Assembly (NCBI RefSeq): GCF_004124275.1
Contig: NZ_CP027218.1
Location: forward strand, 794,001-858,000
Length of the DNA stretch: 64,000 nucleotides
Source: Pseudomonas sp. DTU12.3
GTDB taxonomy: Bacteria; Pseudomonadota; Gammaproteobacteria; Pseudomonadales; Pseudomonadaceae
Direction: 5' to 3'
The notes below the pieces were generated by a model. The model was not told the origin of the DNA. It did no database searches and saw only the letters and a list, made by a program, of their open reading frames with translations. The stretch's first letter is position 1. Each line of letters opens with the position of its first letter. Below, in pieces: positions 39,625-48,513 of the stretch. The position numbers and the translations under genes are program-made.

Positions 39625-40839
39625 TTGCGCGAAATCGTCCTGATTAACATCACGGGAGTCGACCGTCCGGGTCTGACGGCAGCCATTACCGGTGTTCTGG
39701 CACAAGGTGGTGTGAACATTCTCGATATCGGTCAGGCGGTGATCCACGACACCCTGTCGTTCGGCATCCTGGTTGAAATTCCCGACTCCGAGCAAGGTAA
39801 ATCCGTGCTCAAGGACATCCTGTTCAAGGGCTACGAGCTCGACCAACAGGTGCGCTTCACCCCGGTGTCCGAAGAGGACTACCAGCAATGGGTGGGCAAT
39901 CAGGGCAAGAAACGCCACATCGTCACCCTGCTGACCCGCAAAGTGACTGCCGGCCAATTGCAGGCCGTCAGCTCGATCACCGCCAAATACGGTTTGAACA
40001 TCGACCATATCGACCGTCTGTCGGGTCGTATGCCGCTGGACACTCCGGCGGACAAGGGCAAAGGCTGCATCGAATTTTCCGTGCGTGGCGAAGCGGCTGA
40101 TCCGCAGGCGCTGCGCGCTGAATTCCTCAGCGTCGCGCAGGAACTGAATGTCGATATCGCCTTCCAGGAAGATTCGCTGTTCCGTCGTAACCGTCGCCTG
40201 GCAGTGTTCGACATGGATTCGACGCTGATCGAAGCCGAAGTCATCGACGAACTGGCCAAGGCTGCCGGCGTGGGTGATCAGGTTTCCGAGATCACCGAGC
40301 GGGCAATGGCCGGCGAACTGGATTTTCGTGCCAGTTTCAAAGAGCGTCTGGCTTTGCTCAAAGGTCTGGATGTCAGCGTACTGGACTCGATCGGTGCTTC
40401 GCTGCGTCTGACCGAAGGCGCCGAAACGCTGTTCGCCGAACTCAAGCGTCTGGGCTACAAGACCGCGATCCTGTCTGGCGGCTTCACCTACTTCGCTAAA
40501 CAGTTGCAGGCCAAGCTCGGCATCGACTACGTGTTCGCCAACGAACTGGAAGTGGTCGACGGCAAGTGCACCGGCGTGGCGATCGAGCCGATTGTCGATG
40601 CGCAGCGCAAGGCGGATCTGTTGAAAGAGCTGGCGCACAAGGAAGGTTTGCGTCTGGAGCAGACCATTGCCGTGGGCGATGGCGCGAACGATTTGCCGAT
40701 GCTGGCGATTGCCGGGTTGGGCGTGGCGTTCCGTGCCAAGCCGTTGGTCAAGCAATCGGCGAAGCAGGCGATCTCGACGCTGGGTTTGGATGGCGTGCTG
40801 TATTTGCTGGGCTTCCGTGATCGTGATGGGCAGCTTTAA
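39625..40839 (+). CDS. serB: Phosphoserine phosphatase SerB
   Basis: This 404-residue enzyme makes serine from phosphoserine. Two ACT-like regulatory domains fill about 1-180 (IVLINITGVDRPGLTAAI starts the first). The HAD phosphatase follows with FDMDSTLIEAEVIDELA (catalytic Asp pair), SGGFTYF, and GDGANDLPML. I chose TTG 39625 because GGGGGTG lies 6-12 bases upstream and the ACT domain begins right after; an in-frame start at 39610 adds five residues. Divergent from the AhpA-like gene, as in E. coli. Confidence 0.93.
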   Translation: MREIVLINITGVDRPGLTAAITGVLAQGGVNILDIGQAVIHDTLSFGILVEIPDSEQGKSVLKDILFKGYELDQQVRFTPVSEEDYQQWVGNQGKKRHIVTLLTRKVTAGQLQAVSSITAKYGLNIDHIDRLSGRMPLDTPADKGKGCIEFSVRGEAADPQALRAEFLSVAQELNVDIAFQEDSLFRRNRRLAVFDMDSTLIEAEVIDELAKAAGVGDQVSEITERAMAGELDFRASFKERLALLKGLDVSVLDSIGASLRLTEGAETLFAELKRLGYKTAILSGGFTYFAKQLQAKLGIDYVFANELEVVDGKCTGVAIEPIVDAQRKADLLKELAHKEGLRLEQTIAVGDGANDLPMLAIAGLGVAFRAKPLVKQSAKQAISTLGLDGVLYLLGFRDRDGQL

Positions 40840-40858
40840 GATTTCTGCTATCTGAGCT

Positions 40859-40933
40859 GGCCTCTTCGCGAGCAAGCCCGCTCCCACATTGGAATGCATT
40901 TCAAATGTGGGAGCGGGCTTGCTCGCGAAGGCC
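40859..40933. repeat. REP pair, type B
   Basis: GGCCTCTTCGCGAGCAAGCC and its inverted copy, with the ATTGGAATGCAT spacer also seen in the 25909 copy. It separates serB from the convergent PilZ-like gene. Confidence 0.85.
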
Positions 40934-40943
40934 GCGCCTCGGT

Positions 40944-42695
40944 CTAAAGCGATTTCCACAACGAATCAAAATCCTCCTCGCTCGCGCCATTCTGCGCGGC
41001 TTCCAGCGAGCGATAAGCAAACTGATTGAAACTGTGCGTACTCGCCACCCGTCGATCAAGGCCGGCGCGGTGTTCTTCGCCCTGAGTGTTGATCAGCACT
41101 TTATTGCCTTCCTGAAACGGTAAGCGTGGCGCCAGCAGCGTAGCGGGCACGTCGATCGCGCTGATCTCCGGCAACAATAATCCGCGCAAATACTGGCTGT
41201 GATCGTCGCGTGAGCGCACCAGTTGCAAGCCGCATGGCTGCGCATGTGGCGCCACCAACTCAATGCCCATTTGCGTACCACCGCCGCGCACCTGACGAAT
41301 CCAGCGAATCACCGCGATGCTCCAGCCCAGACTGACGCTGTCCTGAATGCCGAGCATTTCTCCGGCCTGCAATTCGGCAGGCACCTCTTTCGGCCAGCCC
41401 AGGCAGTAACCGCCGGGACTGTGATTGATCACGGGCAATGCGTAAGTCGGGTAGTGCGGCGCCGCATCAGCGCTGCTTTCATCTTCGACGAGGTGGTCGT
41501 ACTGGATTTCTTCGTAGGGCAAAAACTGCTCGTTATTCTGCGGCGCCGCGTCGAAAGCCTGGCTCCAGCTGTCCTTCTCACCTTTTGCCACGGCGTGGCT
41601 GAAATTCGCCGCGCGGGCGCCGGGGTGTTTGAGCATATCGCTGAAGCTACGCTCGCCGCCGAGGTAGAAGTGCAGGGCGCTCATGCCCACGCACACGGTC
41701 AGACTGCCCTGGCCGACGGTGCGCTGAAAACTGCGTTCGGCGGCCTGGCCCCATGCGGCATGCAGGTGTTGCAAGGTGTCGAAGCTGAGCCCGGTCGGGA
41801 TCGGCAAAGGTGTCGACGTGTCCTGGTGCAGCAAATGCGCTTCGATGGCATTCACCAGCGGCTGTGGATCGAAGCCGAGCAATCCGGCCTGTTGCTCACT
41901 GCGAAACATGTTGCGATAACGCGGCCCGGCGTCGATTTGTGCGCTGACCGCAAACAGACCGTCGTCCGGGCGGGCGGGATGCAGCTTGAGCAGAGCGCTC
42001 CATGGTTCGAGCACTTCTGCCAATCGGGCGATCTGGTTCTGTCGCAGTTGATTGCAGCGGGCGCTGCCCAGCAACAGGGCAGCGATATAAGTCTGTTCCA
42101 GGCTCAACTCGGTGGTCAGGCTGGCCAGATCGTCATGCACTCGACGCTGTTGCAGCTGCAACTCACACGCTGTGCGATACAGCTGATGCAACTCAAACCA
42201 CAAGTGTTCCGGTGGCGGGCTATAGAGTTGAGTCGCGCGCACCAATTGGCCTTTCGACGCATGGGCTGCCCGTTGCAGTGCGGTGCTGAGCAGCGCCGCG
42301 CGATCCTTGGCGTACTTGGGCGCAATGCGCAGGACGATCTGTTTGTAGCCGATGGCCAGATGACTTTGCAGCGCCTGACAGAGATTGCTGACCTTGCGCG
42401 AGCGCTCGTCGAGCATGATCGCCTGATGCAGGAAATGCCGCTCCAGGTGCTGGCAGACGAAGTAAACCTCGGGGCGCAGCAATTCGAGCAACTGCAGACG
42501 GTTGTCGCTGGGGGTGAGCAGTTGGTTGAGTTCGCCGAGGCCTTGATACAGCAGGCGGGCGGTTTCGCCGATGTTGGCCTTGGGCAAGTCGGCGATCCAG
42601 CGCTTGAGGTCGCGCGGGCTGGCTTCGCAAAACGACAGGCGTGGCTGACTCGGGGTCGGTGCGCGTAGCTGCGGTGGGGAAATGGTCTGGCTCAT
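40944..42695 (-). CDS. Large conserved protein with a degenerate PilZ-like C-terminus
   Basis: This encodes about 583 residues, soluble, mostly helical in the first 280. The C-terminal part has a PilZ-like pattern: VINHSPGGYCLGW ((D/N)xSxxG, about residue 435), then SLGWSIAVIRWIRQVRGGG and MGIELV. The RxxxR motif needed for c-di-GMP binding is not visible, so binding is doubtful. In P. aeruginosa the equivalent gene lies beside fimX, which is absent here. ATG 42695 (MSQTISPP) or 42707 may be the start; neither has a good ribosome site. Function unknown. Confidence 0.7.
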   Translation of the reverse strand: MSQTISPPQLRAPTPSQPRLSFCEASPRDLKRWIADLPKANIGETARLLYQGLGELNQLLTPSDNRLQLLELLRPEVYFVCQHLERHFLHQAIMLDERSRKVSNLCQALQSHLAIGYKQIVLRIAPKYAKDRAALLSTALQRAAHASKGQLVRATQLYSPPPEHLWFELHQLYRTACELQLQQRRVHDDLASLTTELSLEQTYIAALLLGSARCNQLRQNQIARLAEVLEPWSALLKLHPARPDDGLFAVSAQIDAGPRYRNMFRSEQQAGLLGFDPQPLVNAIEAHLLHQDTSTPLPIPTGLSFDTLQHLHAAWGQAAERSFQRTVGQGSLTVCVGMSALHFYLGGERSFSDMLKHPGARAANFSHAVAKGEKDSWSQAFDAAPQNNEQFLPYEEIQYDHLVEDESSADAAPHYPTYALPVINHSPGGYCLGWPKEVPAELQAGEMLGIQDSVSLGWSIAVIRWIRQVRGGGTQMGIELVAPHAQPCGLQLVRSRDDHSQYLRGLLLPEISAIDVPATLLAPRLPFQEGNKVLINTQGEEHRAGLDRRVASTHSFNQFAYRSLEAAQNGASEEDFDSLWKSL

Positions 42696-42735
42696 GCCAA
42701 AAACCATAGCAGCAAATAAGCGAACTGGTGTTCAA

Positions 42736-42824
42736 CCTGTAGGAGCTGCCGAAGGCTGCGATCTTTTGATTTCGATTTAAAAAACCAGAATCAAGAGATC
42801 GCAGCCTTCGGCAGCTCCTACAGG
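42736..42824. repeat. REP pair, type A
   Basis: CCTGTAGGAGCTGCCGAAGG and its inverted copy lie upstream of the PilZ-like gene and after the psd stop. Confidence 0.85.
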
Positions 42825-42842
42825 GATTGTGTGTTTCTAGAA

Positions 42843-43703
42843 TCAGGCTTTTGGCAGTGCCAGGCCTTGGCCCATCTGTACTGGTGAACCGGCTACCAGT
42901 TGTTCTGCCCATTTCACCTGATCCGGGCCGAACAGCACGACGGCAGTCGAACCCAGCTTGAAGCGGCCCAGCTCGGCGCCTTTTTCCAGATGGATCGGCG
43001 CACGCGCGGCTTCGTCGTAACGGAAGGTTTTCAGTTCACGCTTCGGCGGCGTGACCAGACCGGCCCAGACGGTTTCGATCGAAGCGACGATCATCGCGCC
43101 CACCAGTACAACGGCCATAGGCCCGCGCTCGGTGTCGAAAATGCACGCTACGCGCTCGTTGCGGGCAAACAGCTCCGGAACGTTTTCAGCGGTGGTCTGG
43201 TTCACCGAGAAGATCCGGCCCGGGATGTAGACCATCTCGCGCAGGGTGCCGGCCAGCGGCATGTGCACGCGGTGGTAGTCCTTCGGCGACAGATAGATGG
43301 TGGCGAAATCGCCGCCCATGAATGGCGCCGCGTTGGCGGCATCACCACCGAGCAGTTCCAGCACGCTGAAGCTGTGGCCCTTGGCCTGGAATACGCGACC
43401 GTGCTCGATCGGGCCGAGCTGGCTGACCGCACCGTCGGCCGGGCTGAGGATCGCGCCCGGGGTTTCGTCCAGTGGACGCGCGCCGTCTTTCAGGGCGCGG
43501 GTGAAGAAGGCGTTGAAGTGCTCGTAAGCGGTGAGGTCTTCGACCAGCGCTTGCGACATGTCCACCTGGTAACGCTTGGCGAACCACTGGGTGAAGGCAT
43601 TCTTGAACCAGCGCACGCGGCACTCGGCGATGCAGCCGGCGAGGCGCGACAGCAGGTGATGAGGCAGCAGGTACTGGCTGAGGATAAACAGACGCTCTTT
43701 CAT
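42843..43703 (-). CDS. psd: Phosphatidylserine decarboxylase
   Basis: This 286-residue proenzyme makes phosphatidylethanolamine. It cleaves itself at the LGST motif (residues 250-253, Ser252 becoming the pyruvoyl group), giving beta and alpha chains. Other family blocks are [11 protein letters not shown] and [11 protein letters not shown]. It sits at the inner membrane. It follows rhdA on the same strand by 18 bases and is probably cotranscribed with it. Confidence 0.95.
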   Translation of the reverse strand: MKERLFILSQYLLPHHLLSRLAGCIAECRVRWFKNAFTQWFAKRYQVDMSQALVEDLTAYEHFNAFFTRALKDGARPLDETPGAILSPADGAVSQLGPIEHGRVFQAKGHSFSVLELLGGDAANAAPFMGGDFATIYLSPKDYHRVHMPLAGTLREMVYIPGRIFSVNQTTAENVPELFARNERVACIFDTERGPMAVVLVGAMIVASIETVWAGLVTPPKRELKTFRYDEAARAPIHLEKGAELGRFKLGSTAVVLFGPDQVKWAEQLVAGSPVQMGQGLALPKA

Positions 43704-43721
43704 TAGTTGTCCTTAAAAACC

Positions 43722-44537
43722 TTAAATCTCGACAGGCGTGTCAGGGTGGTTGCCCCATTCGCCCCAGGAACCGGCGTAGCCCTTGACCCGCGGATACCCG
43801 AGGGACTTGGCCACCAGATAAGTGAAGCCCGACCGGTGATGGGTCTGGCAATGGGTAATGATTTCTTTGTCCTTGCTGATCCCGAGGTCTTCGAGGATCT
43901 GCGGCATGTCCGTACGAATGCGCAACTGACGGGCCTTGTCCATGCCGGCGGTCCATTCGAAATTGACCGCGCCGGGGATGTGCCCGGCCTTGGCGGCCAG
44001 CACTTTCTCGCCGGAGTATTCCAGCGGCCCGCGCGCGTCCCAGATCGCCAGATCGGCAGCACCGAGGCGGCTTTGCAGGTATTCACGGGTTGCGGTCGGC
44101 TCGTCGTGCAAGGTCAGCGCGACCGGGCCGCCCACTGCTGGTGGCACCTGGATCGACATCGGCATGCCATCTGCCAGCCATGCCGGCAAACCACCGTCTA
44201 TATAGTGGTACTTGTCGTGACCGATCACGTCGAGCAGCCAGATGAAGCGCCCGGCCCAGCCGCCGCCTTCGTCGTCATACACGACGTAGACCGCGTCCTT
44301 GCGATGGCCCAGCTCACCGAACAATGCTTCCAGATCGGCTTTGGCCGGCAGCAGTCCCGGCGCCGGCGGCTGGCCGAGCTGGGTGCGTTTCGGATCGACA
44401 AAGCGTGCACCGGGAAGGTGACCTTCGGTGTAGCGGGCGGGACTGGTCAGGTCCACCAGAATCAGGTTGCTGGCCTCAAGCCGAGGAAGCAAGTCGCTCG
44501 GTTCGATGACGAGCGGCAAGCCAGAGAAGTCAGACAT
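43722..44537 (-). CDS. rhdA: Thiosulfate sulfurtransferase (rhodanese) RhdA
   Basis: This 271-residue two-domain rhodanese carries the active-site loop HCQTHHRSG with Cys230, the same motif and number as Azotobacter vinelandii RhdA. It moves a sulfane sulfur from thiosulfate to cyanide or to biosynthetic acceptors. I chose ATG 44537 because CTGGAGA lies just upstream; an in-frame start at 44555 lacks one. It probably shares a transcript with psd. Confidence 0.93.
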   Translation of the reverse strand: MSDFSGLPLVIEPSDLLPRLEASNLILVDLTSPARYTEGHLPGARFVDPKRTQLGQPPAPGLLPAKADLEALFGELGHRKDAVYVVYDDEGGGWAGRFIWLLDVIGHDKYHYIDGGLPAWLADGMPMSIQVPPAVGGPVALTLHDEPTATREYLQSRLGAADLAIWDARGPLEYSGEKVLAAKAGHIPGAVNFEWTAGMDKARQLRIRTDMPQILEDLGISKDKEIITHCQTHHRSGFTYLVAKSLGYPRVKGYAGSWGEWGNHPDTPVEI

Positions 44538-44579
44538 GTGAGGTCTCCAGAGCACAAAGGGGAGGATTGTAGCGCAGCC

Positions 44580-46118
44580 TCATCGGCCACGGCTGCTAAA
44601 GCTTTGCAGGGCTTTTTCGATGCATTGTGCGGTTTTGCCAAAGGCTTGCACGCTGATATCGGCGAACGGCCCGCCGCCCTGGTCGGCGACGACGATCATG
44701 ATCACCCGGCCGTTATTGACCAATGAACGCAAGAGCAGATGTTCGCCACGAAACAGTGCGCGCAGGCTCGGAGGCAGCAGGGCGGAAAACTGTGCGTTGT
44801 TGTCCGGGTTGATGCGCACCTGCGCTTGTTGCGCGAGCAGGCGTTGCAGCACGGTACTTTGACTGACGGCGAACGTCAGCGCAGCGGCTTCTTTTGGCAA
44901 ACCATGTGTTTGTTGCACGCGCAGACTGGATTGCGTGCGGTCGGCCATCAGGATCAGCACCCGACGCATGCCGCTGGCAACTAATGCATCGCGGGCCGCA
45001 ACGGTCAGGCTCATGGCATTGGTGAAGCGGCTCGGTTCTGCCAGCAGTTCGGCGCACTGCTTGCGCCATTGCGTCAGGTCTTCGGCGCTGGGCGCGGCAG
45101 CCGGCAACATGCCGGCCGGCAAGCGGCGGGTGCCCCACGGCCACAACAGCGAAACCGCCGGGTGCCACAAGTCTGGCATTGCATGATGACGGGCGCTGTT
45201 GGCGGCCTGCTGGTGCAATTGTTGCTGCACTTCATCCATCGAAATTTGCAGGTAAAGGCTGGTCAGGTACTGCCAGCGCTCACTGTGCGGACTGTCCCAG
45301 GCCTGTTGCGCCGACAGCGCCAGACCATTGGCCAGTAGCACTGTGTTGGCCGGCTGATTGAGCCAGCGGCGCAATGTCGGGTCATCGTCGAGGCGGTTTT
45401 GCTGGCGCAACGGATGTTCGCTGTCGCGAGCGATGCGCAGCACTTTGACCAATTCGCGTTGTTCGCTGAGGAGCAGTTTGTAGCCCTGCTGAACCCAGAT
45501 CGGCAGATGCCAGGCTTCGACCAGCGCGTCGGCGATTCTCAACAGGCGCACGCCAAACAATTGCTTTTCGACGGTGCGTGCCGACTCGCCCTTGTGGATA
45601 ACCCGTAGTTCCCATTCTTCCAGCAACTGTGGATAGGTCAGCGCCAGCGGCCATAACGGCGACAGAAACAGCAGGCTGCCCCAATGAATGTCCTGCCACA
45701 GCCGCGCCAGGCGGCTGGCGAAAAAACCGTTGGCCTGTTGCGTCGCGTGCTGGCTGATCATCTGCAATTGGCGCAGGGCCTTGGGAATTTGCATCAGTGG
45801 CTCGGCGGGCAAGCGCGCGAGCAACTCTTCGGTACGCGCCAGGCCGAGACGGTTGATCGCCACTTCAAGATTTTCCGCCGGCGAAGCCATATTGCCGTGG
45901 GTGTGACGATTGGCCTCACGGATGATGCTCAAGGCCAGTGCGGGGCTGTCCTGCATCAGATCGGCGATGTCGCGCAGCGAGCTGCGATTGTCGCGAATCG
46001 CCCGGCAAACCTTGTCGTGAGCCTCTTGCGGTACGGGCAGTCGAACGCTGTCGAGCAGCTTGACCCAGCCGTCGAGCGTGGTCGGTTTTGCGTGTGGGAC
46101 GTTCGTTTCATTAGCCAT
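44580..46118 (-). CDS. HDOD-domain signalling protein
   Basis: This 512-residue soluble protein has an HDOD-like N-terminal half (about 20-300): LPVPQEAHDKVCRAIRDNRS, DSPALALSIIREAN and AINRLGLARTEELL. The HD metal residues are missing, as usual for HDOD. The C-terminal part (about 370-500) looks GAF-like, with RRVLILMADRTQSSLRVQQ. HDOD proteins often act as adaptors in signalling or motility. It is divergent from motA and separated by 166 bases, which hold the FliA promoter. Confidence 0.8.
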   Translation of the reverse strand: MANETNVPHAKPTTLDGWVKLLDSVRLPVPQEAHDKVCRAIRDNRSSLRDIADLMQDSPALALSIIREANRHTHGNMASPAENLEVAINRLGLARTEELLARLPAEPLMQIPKALRQLQMISQHATQQANGFFASRLARLWQDIHWGSLLFLSPLWPLALTYPQLLEEWELRVIHKGESARTVEKQLFGVRLLRIADALVEAWHLPIWVQQGYKLLLSEQRELVKVLRIARDSEHPLRQQNRLDDDPTLRRWLNQPANTVLLANGLALSAQQAWDSPHSERWQYLTSLYLQISMDEVQQQLHQQAANSARHHAMPDLWHPAVSLLWPWGTRRLPAGMLPAAAPSAEDLTQWRKQCAELLAEPSRFTNAMSLTVAARDALVASGMRRVLILMADRTQSSLRVQQTHGLPKEAAALTFAVSQSTVLQRLLAQQAQVRINPDNNAQFSALLPPSLRALFRGEHLLLRSLVNNGRVIMIVVADQGGGPFADISVQAFGKTAQCIEKALQSFSSRGR

Positions 46119-46189
46119 GTCTGGAGGGGATCTTCACTGACTGTAGACGCGCCCGGCATGGGCTAAATTGGCTTTTCGCCTGAACTGGC

Positions 46190-46216
46190 TATAGTCTGGC
46201 GCAGTTTTGCCGATAA
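46190..46216 (+). promoter_or_regulatory. Sigma-28 (FliA) promoter of motAB
   Basis: TATAGTCT (46190-46197), an 11-base spacer and GCCGATAA (46209-46216) match the flagellar consensus TAAAGTTT-N11-GCCGATAA at 14 of 16 positions. It lies 68 bases before motA, so motAB should be late flagellar genes. Confidence 0.8.
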
Positions 46217-46284
46217 GTAGAAGAAGAGATTTTTTAACTTCCGAATATGACCTTGAACCCGACTCAGTAAGTACTTTCCTACCT

Positions 46285-47136
46285 ATGGCTAAAATTATCG
46301 GCATCATCGTCGTATTCGCGAGCGTGCTCGGCGGATACGTGCTCTCCCACGGCAAGATTGCCGCCCTGATCCAGCCCTTCGAGGTGATGATTATCGGCGG
46401 TGCGGCCCTTGGCGCATTCCTCCAGGCCAACCCCGGCTACATGACGATGCACGTGCTCAAGAAATCCTTGAGCATGTTCAGTTCGCGCTTCAGCCACACT
46501 TTCTATCTGGAAGTGCTCGGCCTGATCTACGAGATTCTCAACAAAAGCCGCCGCGAAGGCATGATGGCCATCGAAGGCGACATTGAAGATGCCGCTGCGA
46601 GCCCGATCTTCGCCAAGTACCCGGCAGTGCTCAAAGATGAGCGCATGACCGCGTTCATCTGCGATTACCTGCGCATCATGTCGTCCGGCAACATGGCCCC
46701 GCACGAACTCGAAGGTCTGTTCGACATGGAGTTGTACAGCCTCAAAGAAGACCTCGAACACCCATCCCACGCGGTAAACGGTATTGCCGACGCCATGCCC
46801 GGTTTCGGCATCGTTGCGGCGGTACTCGGTATCGTGGTGACCATGGCATCCCTGGGTGAAGGCGACCAGAAGTCCATCGGCCTGCACGTCGGTGCGGCAC
46901 TCGTGGGTACCTTCTTCGGTATTCTCGCGGCGTACGGTTTCTTCGGCCCGCTGGCGCACTCGCTGGCCCACGATGCCAAAGAAGAGCTGAACGTCTACGA
47001 AGCCATCAAGGCCTCGCTGGTGGCTTCGGCTTCCGGCATGCCGCCATCGCTGGCGGTCGAGTTCGGTCGCAAGGTTCTGTACCCGGCCCACCGTCCAAGC
47101 TTTGCCGAGCTGGAACAAGCCGTTCGCGGTCGCTAA
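46285..47136 (+). CDS. motA: Flagellar motor stator protein MotA
   Basis: This 283-residue inner-membrane protein has four helices (first MAKIIGIIVVFASVLGGYVL) and a large cytoplasmic loop. The third and fourth helices contain MPGFGIVAAVLGIVVTMASL and ALVGTFFGILAAYGFFGPLA. MotA and MotB form the proton channel that drives the flagellum. I chose ATG 46285 because the first helix begins there; an in-frame start at 46207 falls inside the sigma-28 promoter. The end is 3 bases before motB. Confidence 0.96.
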   Translation: MAKIIGIIVVFASVLGGYVLSHGKIAALIQPFEVMIIGGAALGAFLQANPGYMTMHVLKKSLSMFSSRFSHTFYLEVLGLIYEILNKSRREGMMAIEGDIEDAAASPIFAKYPAVLKDERMTAFICDYLRIMSSGNMAPHELEGLFDMELYSLKEDLEHPSHAVNGIADAMPGFGIVAAVLGIVVTMASLGEGDQKSIGLHVGAALVGTFFGILAAYGFFGPLAHSLAHDAKEELNVYEAIKASLVASASGMPPSLAVEFGRKVLYPAHRPSFAELEQAVRGR

Positions 47137-47139
47137 GCC

Positions 47140-48192
47140 ATGGAAAATAATCAGCCGATTATCATCAAGCGCGTCAAGCGCATAGCCGGCGGGCATCACG
47201 GCGGGGCGTGGAAAATCGCCTTCGCCGACTTCGCCACGGCGATGATGGCGTTCTTCCTGGTGTTGTGGCTGTTGTCCACCGCCACACCTGAGCAGAAGAT
47301 CGCCATCGCCGGTTACTTCAAGGACCCGGTCGGCTTTTCCGAAAGCGGTACGCCGTACATCATCGATCTGGGCGGCACGCCGACCCTTGCGCCGGAAAAC
47401 ACCCTCAACCCGGAAGTGAAGTCGCAGCCGCAACCGGACAAGGTCACGGTCGACACCGAGCAGGTTGAAGGCATGGCCGAGCAGGTCGAGAAGGAACGTC
47501 TGGAACTGCTCCTGCAAGAACTGCAGAACAAGGTCGACGAGAACCCGCAACTGCAGAAATTCAAGGATCAGATCCTCTTCGAGATCACGCCGAACGGCTT
47601 GCGCATCCAGATCATGGACGCCGAGAACCGGCCGATGTTCGACTCGGGTTCTGCACGCCTGAAGCCGTACTTCGAAGACATCCTGCTGGCCATGGCCGAC
47701 ACCATCAAAGCGGTGCCGAACAAGATCAGCATCAGCGGCCACACCGACGCCAAGCCGTACACCGGCACCGGCGATTTCGGTAACTGGGAACTCTCGGCCA
47801 ACCGTGCCAACGCGGCCCGTCGTGCCTTGGTCGCCGGTAGCTATCCGGATGCGCAAGTGGCGCGGGTCGTCGGTTATGCCTCGTCGGCGCTGTTCGACAA
47901 GGAAAACCCGTTCAACCCGGTCAACCGTCGTATCGACATCGTCGTGCTGACCAAGAAAGCCCAGGCTGCCATCGAAGGCTCGCAAGGTGCCGATCCGGCG
48001 AAACCGGCGGATCAAGGCCAGAACGGCGGCGCTCCGGCGACGCCGGTCGACCCGAACGCACTGCCGGCGGATCAGCAGCCGGTGCCCGCGCATGAGTTGC
48101 GCGAACGGTTGAATCTGTTTGATGACGCCGCGCCGAAACCGGCGGAATCGGGGAGTGCGGCGCCAGCGCCGGCTCCTGCGCCGAAGCAGTAA
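47140..48192 (+). CDS. motB: Flagellar motor stator protein MotB
   Basis: This 350-residue protein has one N-terminal helix (about 30-47, FADFATAMMAFFLVLWLLS) carrying the proton-binding Asp (AFADFATAM), then a periplasmic plug region and an OmpA-like peptidoglycan-binding domain (ISGHTDAKPYTG and NRRIDIVVL). An Ala/Pro-rich tail follows. With MotA it anchors the stator. A terminator follows at 48200. Confidence 0.96.
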   Translation: MENNQPIIIKRVKRIAGGHHGGAWKIAFADFATAMMAFFLVLWLLSTATPEQKIAIAGYFKDPVGFSESGTPYIIDLGGTPTLAPENTLNPEVKSQPQPDKVTVDTEQVEGMAEQVEKERLELLLQELQNKVDENPQLQKFKDQILFEITPNGLRIQIMDAENRPMFDSGSARLKPYFEDILLAMADTIKAVPNKISISGHTDAKPYTGTGDFGNWELSANRANAARRALVAGSYPDAQVARVVGYASSALFDKENPFNPVNRRIDIVVLTKKAQAAIEGSQGADPAKPADQGQNGGAPATPVDPNALPADQQPVPAHELRERLNLFDDAAPKPAESGSAAPAPAPAPKQ

Positions 48193-48199
48193 GAGACGA

Positions 48200-48227
48200 A
48201 AAAGCCGACAGAGATGTCGGCTTTTTT
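48200..48227 (+). terminator. Rho-independent terminator after motB
   Basis: AAAAGCCGACA and TGTCGGCTTTTTT form a stem around GAGA followed by a T-run, 8 bases past the motB stop. Confidence 0.9.
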
Positions 48228-48268
48228 GTGGCTGTCGGTTTGGATCTTGTGCGGGACTTGAGATCCAT

Positions 48269-48494
48269 CCCCCTCACCCCAGCCCTCTCCCCCAAGGGGT
48301 AGAGGGGGAAGGGAGCCGATCTTCATGCTGTTCAGAGTCTGCGTTTGACTGATGCAAGGGAGCAGATCTTTGTGCAGTTCAAAACCTGAGTACGACTCAG
48401 GAATTTCAGGTCGGCAAACCTCGCATATTCCCCGCTGTCAGTCCCCTCTCCCTCCGGGCGGTCCGACGTTTCGGGAGGGCTAGGGTGAGGGGCT
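48269..48494. repeat. Inverted pair of CCCCTCACCC repeats at the edge of the TIR/caspase island
   Basis: CCCCCTCACCCCAGCCCTCT (48269) with a local hairpin to 48313, and a second copy on the other strand at 48443-48494 (GTCCCCTCTCCCTCC...GGGCTAGGGTGAGGGG). The family is a frequent Pseudomonas intergenic repeat, different from types A-C. The gap 48193-48513 (321 bases) holds the motB terminator and this pair and no gene. Confidence 0.75.
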
Positions 48495-48513
48495 CTCAAG
48501 CCAAGCCGACCAA

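Noticed and set aside
40944..42695. c-di-GMP receptor (PilZ)
   Set aside because: The (D/N)xSxxG part is there, but the RxxxR motif is not visible, so binding is not claimed.
46279..48093. A 604-residue reverse frame across motAB
   Set aside because: motA and motB are certain on the plus strand; the reverse frame shows no recognisable domain.
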